Source: Nothopassalora personata (taxonomy: Eukaryota; Ascomycota; Dothideomycetes; Mycosphaerellales; Mycosphaerellaceae). Taken from it: a DNA stretch of 64,000 nt. Shown here piece after piece: positions 10,933-21,739 of the stretch; positions within the stretch are counted from its first letter, which is position 1; each line of letters begins with the position of its first letter. The stretch is from assembly GCA_033816765.1 (NCBI GenBank), contig CM066292.1, positions 4,278,001 to 4,342,000 on the forward strand, given 5' to 3'. The notes under the pieces are model-generated. The model saw nothing but the letters and a program-made list of their open reading frames with translations, made no database searches and had not been told where the DNA came from. Both the position numbers and the translations under genes were made by a program.

Positions 10933-11560
10933 AAGAAACACGACACCTCGCGAAGGACGACCCATAGACATATTGTTGTCCAATGCCTTTGGGAGGGACA
11001 TCTCAACGACAATGTATATCTGTGCTGGACATGATATACGATGGGATAGCAGACGACGCGTTCACACGCTTGCTGCCATTTATTTGCTGTTCTGCGTATC
11101 ACTATCTATCGGCATATTTTTCCATCAGTACTGGAGCGGTTTTTGGCGATTTGGTCGTCCTGGATAGATACCACAGGCATAGAGTCAGGCCAGGTTACGC
11201 GCGGGCAGAACCTACAAGACAGATCCTGCACATATAGCGTTTCAGTATCACGTGCAAAAGCACGACCTTCTAACACATCCTATCTGTCGTGATTGACCTC
11301 ATTCTTTTATTTTCGGTCCTTATCGTGAACCGCGGTCTCAGCAAGAGACAGTCTAGAATCTACTCCGCAGAAGGCGCTCAAGAAGGCGGCAGTACAGGTT
11401 GACGCGTTATGGTAGTGATTAGCAAGCTGATTGGCTGGTTGAATCATTTACTTGCTTGGGCTCATATATTGATTGGTTGAAGGACCGGTTTAGAAGCAGA
11501 CAGTGTATTGCATGTGTCTATCTAAGACTGTATGTGCTTAAAAATAATAGGTGTAAGTAA
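10933..11560. other. Intergenic region before the second RIP island
   Basis: Mixed-composition DNA with only short frames and no recognisable feature. TpA enrichment rises from about 11540, where the repeat island starts. Confidence 0.5.
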
Positions 11561-11562
11561 AT

Positions 11563-11783
11563 AACTAACCTAGTTACGTAAATAGATCTTAAGATTCGAG
11601 CCTAATTAAAAGGGTAATTGCACTAGACCGTAACACACCCCCTTAGCTCTTATAGCTACTTGTAGGTAAATAAGCTAATTTGTATTTTATCGTATAATCC
11701 TCTAGGCTATACCCTAAGTAACTAATCTAGTTACGTAATTAGATTCTAAGCGTTAATCCTAATTGTACTAGATTATAATAATA
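11563..11783. repeat. Short direct repeat, LTR-end-like, two copies
   Basis: The phrase AACTAACCTAGTTACGTA with what follows at 11563-11637 recurs in altered form at 11719-11782 (AACTAATCTAGTTACGTA). Both copies run on through CCTAATT into an ACTAGA..GTAA or ACTAGATTATAA end. The first copy ends CCGTAACA, like an LTR end. This may be a remnant of a small LTR-derived insertion that truncated the host pogo element next to it. Confidence 0.4.
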
Positions 11784-14700
11784 CTTACTATCTACCTTTT
11801 TACGCTCCTAATGAAATTGCTAGAGGTATATAGAGAGGATCTTATTATTATATCTCTAGTAGAACCTAGGGACCTAGGATTAATAGAGACGTATTTTAGT
11901 AATATCTTTAATAAAGTTAAGTAGTATTAAAGTTATAGGTAGTAATCTACTATTAGATAATATATTAAGATAGACTATAAGTACCTACTCTTACTAGTTA
12001 TTAAGAATACGCTATTCTTCCTACTTTAAGGTAAGATTAATAGTAACTTTATTCTAGCGTTGTAATAGCGTCAACCGGTTATAGTATAGTCTCGTTATAG
12101 TAGTAGCTCCGTACACCTATCGATATATCGCTATATAGCAACTATCGTTATATCAATAACCGAGGTGTTATTACCTTAGTACTAACTTAGCTAGTGCTCT
12201 TATTAGGGTTACTAAAAGAAAACATAGGACCTCGATAGTAAGGTAAATACTAGTTACTATTATATACTAAAGTACTTAGTAATACTAGACTGCTCTAAGG
12301 ATAATAGCTACCTAGCCCTTATTATATACTCGTATTATTTAAGGCCGTAAATAACTAAATAGTGTCTATTGTCTTACTATTCCTCGTAATATATGAATAA
12401 TCGTAGTATATTTAGTACTACTTAGATACTAATTAGAGGGATAATCTAACGGTCTTTACCTTCGTTATTACTAGCCTAGTTATTAGCTAGTGTATAGGCC
12501 TAATTATCCTAGTCGTAATATCCTCGTTACTATTACCGAATACCTCCTCTTTAGGTTATAGTAACTAGCAAATATCTATAGCCGCTTTAATAACCCGTAG
12601 TCGTTCGAGCTTTTCTATCTAAAGCCTAAGAGCTCGTTCTACCTTAAGTTACTAGACACGTATTACTACTAGTAGCACGTTACTAGATAGTCGTAGATTG
12701 TTAGCTCGAGCCTTCGTAGGTAGTCCTTATTACGGTCTAAGTAGCGTACTATAAACCTAGTAATTATCGATCGTCTTAGGTATTATATTAGCCTAAGCTT
12801 AGAGGAGGAAGCGTAGAGCCTTTAGTAGGTTAATAGTAGCTATAGGATTGCGACCGGCCTTAGCTTCCTTTACTATATAGGCTAACTACTTCCTACGATA
12901 GTACGCCTTAAAGGCTCGAATAACGCCTTAATTAAGTAGTTATATCTTTAATATTACGTTTGCCGGAAAGAACTTAATACGTATCTACTTTAGCTTACCT
13001 TTAAGTTTACGTATAGTAACTTTATAACCTAAGAAGTTATCGAGTAGTAGTAGTGTTAGCTTCCGCATTTAAGTATTAAACTAAAGTAGATATTTAGTAA
13101 ATATTTTACCGGTTACCTAAGCCTTCTTATTAGCGCAATATACTGGGCCGAAACTATTAATATTGTAGTATACGTCTCAAAAGTAGCGTAGATTCTACGA
13201 CCTACTAACTACCTATAGGTATAGCTTCCTACTACCGTCGGCGTTAGTAGTAAACAGTATAGAGACTCGTAACTTATCTCTCTTAATACCCTTAATCTCC
13301 TCGGTACTAAGAGAGCGATCTAGTACTATCTTATAGAATAGAGCAGTCTTATCGCTATTAAAGGTGTCTATAGAATTATATTATAGTAGTAGCTAGCGAA
13401 TCTTAACCTAGGAGTAAGGAAGATTAGTATATAAATAAGTAACGTAATGTAAGCTACGGTATAACTTCGGCTTAGCGTCTAGCTAATTAAATACGCTAAT
13501 TGCTTCGCTAAGCGCGCTAGGTTCGCGTTACTAGCGTGCGCCTAATACTCGATTCGGAAGGATAAAGCTAAAGCTATTTCTTACTTACTATATCTTCCTC
13601 GATCTTAGCCTAATTAATACTAACACTTTTACTATATTGCTTATATTTGCGGATACTATATTGCTTCTTAAAGTTATTAAGCTATCTAATACTAAAGGCC
13701 GGCATTTTAAGACCCTAGAACTAAGGAGATTTCTCCTAAAACACCTTAGCTTAGTTAGTAAGTCCTTTGCTAGTTATAGGGATTAAGCCTTAGTACTCCT
13801 ACTAGAACTTAAATAGTATACGCTCGAGCTCTAGATACGACTCCTTACGCTACTTCTTATAATCTATATTAATAGTAGGCGAAGGTTAGTCGAGATACTT
13901 ATACTAATTAGATAGGATCTCTAATACCGTTACCTACTAAATAGTCTTCGAAAAGGGCTTCTTAAACTAAGCCGCTAACTCCTTCTACGACTAGATAGGG
14001 ACTTTAGCGTACTTCTAACAAAGAGCTACCTTCTTAGAAGTCTTAAAAGCCTATCGCTTTCGCTTCTAGCTAACGACCTCCTTAATAGCCTCTAATACTA
14101 GAGAGTCCGACGAGACCGAAGATTACGATAAGGGTAGAGTCTCTATAGTAGGAGTAATATCGACTAAGGATTAAGACATCTCGTAAGGAGCTTAGATTAG
14201 ATTAAATCGAGTAATAACAAGGGTAGTAGTAAGAGTAGTAGATTAGATCAAATTAGATTAAAGGACTAGATATATCGACTATATATTACTCTCTTAGCGA
14301 CACCTTTAGTATAGTAACTACTATTACTACAACACTAGTAGCACTAATACCTTTAGCGTGTTACTCTAAGTAACTAGATTACGACTGGTAAGTAGCCGCG
14401 GTAGTAATACCTTAGCAATCTAATAGCAATATTTAGGTAGATATAGCCCCTACTAGACACGCTAATCTAACGATATATCGTTACACTACTACAGTCACTA
14501 TATTTAGCTTAGATGTTAAGATAATATCGCTACACCGCGATTATCGCTATTCGGAACATCGCTATAACGAGACTACACTGTAGGTCTATACTCGTTAGTA
14601 ATAGTAGCGATATTAGGCTCGTCGAGCTCTTTTAAACGAGCTATTGCTTGCTTAGATACGTCCATTATATGTTATGCTATATAGGTTAAAAGAATAGCAA
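11765..14700 (-). mobile_element. Host pogo-type element, N-terminal transposase fragment split by a nested insertion
   Basis: On the minus strand an ATG at 14666 opens MDVSKQAIARLKELDE, typical of the helix-turn-helix start of pogo/Fot1 transposases. The frame stops at the nested element (14580) and resumes at 12079 with LTLLQR.NKVT, continuing into a CENP-B-like DNA-binding region (ITKIRLY, then ERKKVDS) to about 11765. If the nested element and one TA are ignored, the frame joins exactly across the junction. The catalytic part is missing, lost at the left edge. A GC-rich palindrome at 14706-14727 may mark the element's right end. All stops are RIP-type. Confidence 0.7.
12082..14580 (-). 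mobile_element. Nested pogo/Fot1-family DNA transposon (RIP-mutated)
   Basis: Terminal inverted repeats start TAGTATAGTCTCGTTATAG on the left and, read from the right end, CAGTGTAGTCTCGTTATAG; the two differences are RIP-type. TA dinucleotides flank both ends (12080-12081 and 14581-14582), the target duplication of Tc1/mariner-pogo elements. The 2.5 kb body codes on the minus strand for a pogo transposase. A CENP-B/Tc5-type helix-turn-helix region lies near 13600-13830 (SKGLTN, then LKMPAFSI), and the first catalytic-motif region is at about 13330-13359 (NSDKTALFYKIV, then DRSLSTEEIKGIKRDK). Many TAG stops make it non-autonomous now. It is inserted in the transposase of another pogo element. 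Confidence 0.85.
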
Positions 14701-14786
14701 AACCAACGCGTCGCGTGCACGACGCGCACCTGACTCTTAACTTCTAACGAAGGAAGCATCATGTCCAACGACAAGTATCAGACAAG

Positions 14787-15414
14787 ATGAGCAATATCAA
14801 TTGGCAAGAACGCCTCAGCGATGGGATTCTCCCACATGGCTTCGTCAAAGCCGCCATCTACACTCGCGACCAACGACACAAACTCCTAGGCTCGACGTCA
14901 GACGATTTCTCCCTCTCGGATGAAGACCTGGCAACTTTCCATAAACTCCTCGTGGAGCAGGATCCGCACCACCGCGATCTTGCCCTGACTTTTGAGGGTG
15001 CAAGTTATGAAGTGGTGCATCCTGGGCAGGTATGATTCTCGCCGTTGGCTGGCGATGAGAGGCACAATGGGTTACGGTGATAAGCTAATCCGACTCAGAT
15101 GTTCGCACTAAACGACAAGTCGGTCTACGCCGTCAATGGCAGGAGCGCGGATAGCCATGGCGTCGTTGCATCTGTGACCTGGGTAAGTGCAGAAGTAACA
15201 GGCATCTCCTATCCCAACCATAGCTGCGCTGAAATGCCGACCCAGCAGCACGTTCTGAGATATCGCCATGTCGATTTGGAACATAGCTAACGTGTTTCTG
15301 TCCGAGTAGACCTGTTTGGTTGTGGCATGGCATGGCAACTCGGGAAAGAGTGCCAACGGACTGATTCAAGGGTATGAGGGGTTTGTTAGGAGTTTGAGGG
15401 GCACTGGTTTCTAA
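14787..15414 (+). CDS. Profilin-like small actin-binding protein
   Basis: Three exons (14787-15029, 15099-15182, 15310-15414) encode about 143 residues. Both introns are phase 0, with GTATGA...CAG and GTAAGT...TAG ends; the second has a GCTAAC branch-like site. The predicted protein has the profilin layout: an early Trp and a KAAIYT strand, a Ser-rich middle helix (SDEDLATFHKLL), then SYEVVHP, a VYAVNGRS strand and a final TCLVVAW strand followed by a C-terminal helix. Profilins bind actin monomers and proline-rich ligands at sites of polar growth. The match is by pattern only and the protein is slightly longer than usual, so a divergent paralogue is possible. It starts just after the RIP island. 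Confidence 0.55.
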
Positions 15415-15880
15415 GAAGACGGCGGAGAGATAATCCAGGAAGGAAGTCTAGGGCGACTCGAATGAATATGCACGTGCCAGACAAACGACTTACGCAACTA
15501 ATTGAGGAAGGTAATGCTCTAGTCATCATATGTGTGATGTTGCTCACATGATGACGGAGTGTAGCAAGACCATATTAACGAGGGGGTAAGGAAGAAAATA
15601 CTAGTCAGAGCGAGGCAAACGCCAATCCAGGATGGAGCAGAAACTCACGTTCGGAGCATAAGTGGTTGATGGTCCGACATGCCTGCTTTATTCTGCAAAC
15701 GTTGTTCCATCCATTGACATAGATTGGAGCAGCGGTCTACAAACCGACGGCATCAGCCAGGCCATTGGTGATGTTATTGAGAATGTTCCTGCCGCCGATA
15801 AGGCCCTCGAATACGTCCTTGTAAGTATCCCTATACCGACATTAGCTTGGTAAAGAGAACAATGAAGAGCAAGCCACGAC

Positions 15881-16687
15881 CTACTGAGTAATCTTCTTGC
15901 CCTCTGGCACCTTCTGCGGGCTGATAGCAAACAGCTCAAAAACCATCTGTCCGAGACTTGGGATGGTGATTGGCTCAGCGCGCGGCCTCCAGCCAAGCTC
16001 ATATGGCAGCTTCTCCTCCTCGAACAGCATGCGGACCCAGTCAACACGAGTCACACCTGTGGCATCATCGCCTCCCATAGCCTGGAGATAGATCGCTGTC
16101 TCTCCGTACCTGAAGATAAACTCACGAAAGCCGTAGGTGAAGGTCGGGTTGATAGCCTGCGAGTCCCTGGTTCGGTTGGCGATCGCATTCGCTGCTGGAA
16201 GGAGAGCAGTCTTGCCGCCCTGGAACATCGATACGACTTGCTGCCAGTACTTGTTGTAGAAAGTATGATCGTCACCGAAGTACGCATCCCTGCGGCTGAG
16301 AGAAGCATCGTGCTCGATGGGGAAGTTGTGCTGGTCGAGATCGTCGAGGTCAAAGGCTCCGCCGAGAACATTGGGTGAGGAGAGGAGGCCTGCGCCCCCG
16401 ATGAGGACGGTAAAGTCGGCGCCCATGTTCATGCCTGCTGCGAGGCCTTGCAGCATGTGTGGGATTGTCATGTTTCGTCCAGAGTGGTGAAGGAAATTAT
16501 GATTTGCTAGGGCATTCAAGCCAGGACAAGGCGAACGGACGTCGTTTGGTCCTGGAGCGACCCAGTTCGTGAATCGAGGATCGTTGGCAGGAGCTGGTCC
16601 TAGGCTGGCGAGAAGACCTGGAATGTCAAGCCGCTGAGCAGCGACTGATGCGACCAGCGCATGAAGGCCAACTGCGACTCGAACCAT
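15881..16687 (-). CDS. Secreted heme-thiolate peroxidase (chloroperoxidase / unspecific peroxygenase family)
   Basis: A single exon encodes 268 residues. The N-terminus (MVRVAVGLHALVASVAAQ) is a likely signal peptide. The heme-thiolate signature is present: Cys54 in SPCPGLNAL as axial ligand, Glu125-His126-Asp127 in PIEHDASLSRRD, and Glu189 in FREFIFRYG as the likely acid-base residue. These are the PCP-EHD-E elements of the family, and the length fits the short peroxygenase group. Such enzymes use hydrogen peroxide to oxygenate or halogenate small aromatic and aliphatic compounds outside the cell. The exact substrate cannot be inferred. There is no neighbouring biosynthetic gene set. Confidence 0.88.
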   Translation of the reverse strand: MVRVAVGLHALVASVAAQRLDIPGLLASLGPAPANDPRFTNWVAPGPNDVRSPCPGLNALANHNFLHHSGRNMTIPHMLQGLAAGMNMGADFTVLIGGAGLLSSPNVLGGAFDLDDLDQHNFPIEHDASLSRRDAYFGDDHTFYNKYWQQVVSMFQGGKTALLPAANAIANRTRDSQAINPTFTYGFREFIFRYGETAIYLQAMGGDDATGVTRVDWVRMLFEEEKLPYELGWRPRAEPITIPSLGQMVFELFAISPQKVPEGKKITQ

Positions 16688-17717
16688 TGTAATATCCTCC
16701 AGAAGGGAAGTCTTATCATTCAGTCAGGGTCCCAGGAGGCATGCCATCGGGTATATACATCTCTTCAGCATCCTTGTCAACGCTTGTGTTAGCCTTACGC
16801 CACCCCATCACAACCACGACGATGCTGTTCTTCCTAGAGCGACCATCGCACTGTGTGGCATGGTAATGGGCAAGTCGTGATTCGTTAGTGAGACCTCGAC
16901 ACGCCGATCACCTTCCGCTTAGGCCTTGGGATCGTGCTAGAGTTTAACTTGGGTGTCAGATCACCGTAGCCAAACACGACCAAAGTTGCTGAAATCTGCC
17001 TCGGCGATCTTGTGCCGTGTGGTGGCGTTGGTCGGAATCCAATCCTTCTTCGAAACCGCGGCTCGAGGTGTCGATTTTATATGTTCGTGTGGCTCTTGTC
17101 TATGTTACTTCCCGACATCACAGGACGTGGATAGCTCTGTAAAGCAGCGACCATCGATGCAACTGCGATGTTTAGAGGACGATGCCGTCTTTCTGAAGAA
17201 TTTCTGGACCGCTTGTAGGCAATTGACCATTTCGACCATTATATCTACAGGCCAAGGCACTGTAGACCTCATCTTGCAAAGAAACGCTTCTATGCTGACA
17301 TCTACTCATCGGAACTAGACGATCGTTCCTTCTCCAGTGCCTTCTCCAGCATAGTGGCATTAGCGATAACGTAAGGAGCCGCTGGATGGAGATCATCGTT
17401 CTTGGCCCCTTTATCCGGGGCTCGTTCTTGAGACTCGTCCCGATGGTGTGTAGCTGTCGGAAGTCAAGTATGAACAAGTTCATTCGATGTGGATCAAGCA
17501 CAATATCACCGTGCTGTAAATGCTTGTTATGTCAGAAAGATGGCTTCAACAGCCGGAAGGATCTGCTAAGCTGTGGCTGTGACAGGGGAGTCTCACACAC
17601 AGGCGACCATGATTGAAGTCACCTTGGGCAGTGCTCATCTCACCAACTCCAGAGTCTCATTTGGCGACAGTGCCGCATCTATAAGAACTTGAGAGAGCCT
17701 GTCAGGAAGGCGTCTCT
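16688..17717. other. Intergenic region
   Basis: Short overlapping frames only. I see no domain, RNA gene or repeat. The right-hand end would contain the promoter of the broken membrane gene that starts at 17718. Confidence 0.5.
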
Positions 17718-18982
17718 TTGTCGACTTTATCCTCTAGGGCACCTTGTGTTGAGCCATTGACCATTAAGTCGTTGGCTGGGTTGCTATGTCCCCAGCCAGG
17801 TAGCAAGAGGGGGGGCTCAAGTGACCATTTTGGTCACTCTCCTGATCCAGCAAATGGTCGAAATAGAACGCACACTTGGAAAAAGGTCCGCAGCATCATT
17901 TACTTCGTTCTCGCAGCGATGGTTATAGTCTTTGTCGGAGTGGTTGCTGTCACATGCTGGCTATGCTACGATCAATGCGCGAAACCATATCGAAGAAAGA
18001 AGCAGGACCAGGAACGCAATGCGCGAATGCGGGCCCGGCAGACCCCATGACCTGATACGTACCAACATCTGCTCGAAACAGAACGAGCGACGAGCCTCAC
18101 CAGTTCCATTGAAACATCTAGGACCGAGGCAAATGTATACGAATGCATAGCACAAGCTCAATCGACTCTCCTCGCCCTCCCAGCAGAAATCCGTCTCTTG
18201 ACATTTGAAATCGTCCTGTCCCAATTGGAGAAGCTGCACGATTTGACTAGGCCCACTCCCAGCCGTCATCAGCGCTGCTCGTACGAGTTACTCCTAACAT
18301 GTCGCCTCATCCTCGCTCGAAGCGAACGCGCTTGCTCTCCGTCAACCCAGAGCCCGCTTTCGTACAGAATGAACTCAGCACCTCCGCGCGGCCAGGATCA
18401 GAGGGAGTGGGATCTTTCGTAGAGACATTGACACAAGATAAGCTTGTCCACCTCAATCAGGTCCGCCTCATCAGTGACCTCCGCTGGCTGACTGGAGACT
18501 GGTACGTGAACACCTTCAATCGCCTCATGTTATCCTGGCAGCCGCGGAAAGTACGGGTCACGCTGGGGCATCTGGACCGAGATCTTTGTACACGTCCACT
18601 TTGGGCATATGGGACGTCAATTTGGCTGCCTGAGCTTGATAGTCTTAACGGTGCCATGTGTGCACCGTTGAACACTGCTAGTAAGACCGGTACAGAAGAG
18701 TTCGAGTTTGAGTTCGTAGCAAGGGTGACGTGGTGGTTTGCGGACCTTGAGCAATGCGCGGAGAATTTGCGCATTGACAGGCAGTACCTGAACCATGCTC
18801 CCGGCTGGTCTATGACCCGAGAGAGGCAGACGTTCGAGGTAGCACCACAATCGAAGTCGGGCCTGGATGTCGGGACAAATAGCTTCATATGGCGCAGGGC
18901 CACCTCTCAGGCTGCCAATGGACCTGCTGATGACGCCGGCGGCCATCAAGAGCCATCGGATTTGTCTGAGCCAGACGTATAG
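17718..18982 (+). pseudogene. Broken membrane-anchored 2EXR/F-box-like gene
   Basis: One gene appears split by one stop and two frame changes. The first part (17718-18050) has a membrane segment (IIYFVLAAMVIVFVGVVAV) followed by a basic CYDQCAKPYRRKK stretch. A TGA at 18048-18050 ends it, but the same frame continues and reaches LLALPAEIRLLTFE, the start of a 2EXR/F-box-like domain, then LLLTCRLI. Between 18311 and 18316 the best reading moves one frame (LEANALALRQPRARF). At 18370 it moves again into the last long frame (18373-18982), with HLNQVRLISDLRWL and WWFADLEQ. The order of parts matches a complete family member. Small introns or sequencing errors are alternatives, though no good splice sites explain all three breaks. 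Confidence 0.55.
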
Positions 18983-19106
18983 AAGGTCCGGAAGACGACG
19001 GAAATCTGGAACCGTCAGCGCAGCTTACTCATGTTTGGAGAACCTCAAGCAGACGATCTGTATAGATAACGCTGTATGATTACCACTGGCCCTTGGTATC
19101 TGCCGC

Positions 19107-20959
19107 TCATCGCGCACTCTCAGAATCGTTCTTCGTGAGATTCACCTGTCTGTCCAGATCACTAAACCGGTCTTCCGAGCCGCTCTCCAGGGCTTTCTTC
19201 CTGGCTGCTTCATTGTCGAAGGCAGCTTTCGAGTGAAAGATAGTCTCCATCTCTTCGAGGGTCTTGCCACGAGTTTCCTTGAGGAAAATGAAGACCAGAG
19301 TTGCCATGACAAGATCGAGGAGGGCGTAAAACACAAAAACATAGGTGCCCCAGGCTGCGATCATGTAAGGCGTAGTAAGGGAAAACAAGAAGTTGAAGAG
19401 CCATTGAGTGGAAACGCCTACACCCGTGCCGAACTCCCTGATACGAGATGGGAAGATCTGGCAGAACGTTAGTGCAAGGTCAGATGTGCTATGGGGTGAA
19501 CTTACCTCAGCAGCGTACGGCCAAGGAAGAGGACCCCAAGAAAACTGGTAGATCGTGTTGGTAAGGAAGATCATGGCAACCGTGGCGATACCAGCAGCTG
19601 TAGTCTTGTTATCGACGGGGGCTGGGGTCGTCTTGTTCACGACTGTCACAATGACGAAGCAGATCGACATCAGAATCGCGGCAATCGATAAAGTGGGCTT
19701 TCTGCCCCATCGCTCAGAGAACAGGAAGATGTAAGTACCAACAGTGACGAACTTCTGAGCTCCGAAAAGACCAGTGACCAGGAGATTCTTATCGCCGGCG
19801 CCAAGAAGGAGCTTGAAGAATTGTGGTGCAAAGTAGGCCAAAGCAGTCATTCCAGTACTTTGTTGGCCAAGGAAGATGCCGAATGCAAGGGCGATGCGGT
19901 ATCGGTTCGCAGGTTCGAGCAGTTCACGCTTCCTGAAGTCTTCGGTGGCGCGAAGCTCCTCTGCAATGCCAGTCTTGATTTCAATGAACTCGGCCTTGAC
20001 CTCAGGTCCGGTGTCTGCGCGCATCCATGTCAGAGCTTCCCACGCTTCGTCGTTGCGACCTTTCTTGGCGAGCCAACGGATACTCTCCTTCTGCGGGATC
20101 AGGCCGAGTCCCAAGATAGCAGCAGGCACAAGCTGGAGAGCAACGGGGATCTGCCACTCGGCGTTAGAGTGTGGAAGCCCTCGGACGGTGCCATAGTCAA
20201 CCTGAGAGCAGTAGAGTGTTAGCCATCGTTCAGGATGCGAGGGTCGGTGTCTAAGCAGCGAATGCTATGTGACGAGAAAGCCGTGCGTGTGCTTTGGCCG
20301 CCGCGTCGTGCAGCGCATCCCTCGACCACACTATCACCGTCCGCACCATTGCTCGATGCCTGACCGTTCGTATTACGTACGTACCCAATATGAAATCATC
20401 ACACCAGCAGCGAACAACAATTGCATACCAGCACCAAGCTTGCCTCGAATCTCCTTGGGCGCTTGCTCGGCATTGTACGCAGGGACGGTCGCAGTCGCAG
20501 CACCAAGTCCCAATCCAGACACGAAGCGACCAATGTAGAAGCAAAGCAGCGAGTGCGATGGGATGACCTGCAAGATGACTCCCGTACAGAACACCGCCAT
20601 GGCGCCCATAATCGTCTTCCGTCTACCCAAGCGCTCGGATACCGGGAAGATGGTGCAAGCCGCGAGGAAGGCGGCTACGTTCTGAAGCGATACCATGACC
20701 GCGGAGACGGTGGTGTTGTCATTGTAACCGAAGTGATCCTTGTACGAGGCCATGGTAAGGACACCACCTGAAGGGGACGTGAGGTGTCAGTTTAAGGTTT
20801 GAGACAGCAAGGTACATGGCGCAAGACATGCTGTAGCCCGAATGACGACGCACCGACGATGCCGGTATCATATCCAAACAGGAAGCCGGCTGTGCAGATG
20901 AAGAAGCCGAAGAAGTACGCTCGAAATGCGCCGAGGCGCGTTCCCCTCAGCTTAGACAT
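19107..20959 (-). CDS. MFS sugar transporter
   Basis: Four exons on the minus strand (20959-20854, 20767-20385, 20201-19506, 19457-19107) give 511 residues, the usual size for a 12-helix sugar porter. Family motifs are in place: FGYDTGIVGG in helix 1, SERLGRRK in loop 2-3, GRFVSGLGLG, a KESIRWL variant of PESPRWL, GQQSTGM in helix 7, SERWGRKP in loop 8-9, and KETRGKTLEEME at the end. Splicing rebuilds AAE-IFPSRIRE across intron 3, a conserved phrase. It should move a monosaccharide or similar polyol/quinate across the plasma membrane with protons; the substrate is unknown. A Zn2Cys6 regulator gene lies 780 bp upstream on the same strand. Confidence 0.9.
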
Positions 20960-21739
20960 ATCGAAAGCCTGAAGCTACGGCGCTCTCGAAGCTGGTATGA
21001 GGTCGGTATCAGTGCATCGAGAATTTCGGGGAAAGATCCGTCAACACGAGAGAAGATAGTCTTGGTAGAGAAATCCGCCAGAGCAAGAGGTGAGCAGGGG
21101 TTAACATAACCATCGCGGCAGGCGCACATGGCAAAGGCTACGCGCATGTAGCACGCCATGTCACCCTTGCTACCTCGCTAGCAGGAATAAAGTGAATGAC
21201 GGAACTTGAGCCAATCACAATGCGTGCTCCGCAGCTGACTTGTGGGCTAAGTACTACAGACTTCTTTCTTTTTGTTCTCATGTTACATTCCTTCAGAATG
21301 CACCGGAATGTGGACCGTGGCAAGACCACTCTTGCGGGTCTGGCTCTCGAAGCACGTGCAACGACCGCCTTCAGCATGGTTGCGCTCATCAGTACGGGCA
21401 GATACTAACCATCCGGCAGGCAGCCTCTTGTCACTCAAACTCATCAAATTCGCGATTGAATAGCTCGACTGTTCGGGGTCCAAGTGGATCGATTGCGAAG
21501 AGCATCCACAATTAAGTTGCAAGACCTCGTCCCCTATGCCTTTTAAGCCCCCCCTTCAAGGCGGGGGCCGGGGCGGGCAATCTAGTCGTCGTGCCTAAGC
21601 ACCCCAAAGTGAGTTGGTGACTTGGCATATATATGCGTCATTTCGATGGGATATAAGCTGTAAGACTGCCTGTTGAGGGACGGCAAGCTTGCTTGCCGGA
21701 TAGTATCTGCCACCAGTACGCATTATATGCATTGACAGG
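20960..21739. other. Intergenic region upstream of the transporter
   Basis: No gene is seen. A CGG-N8-CCG inverted triplet lies at 21304-21317, about 350 bp upstream of the transporter start, which is the style of site bound by Zn2Cys6 dimers. A GC-rich tract (GCGGGGGCCGGGGCGGGC) lies near 21560. Confidence 0.4.
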
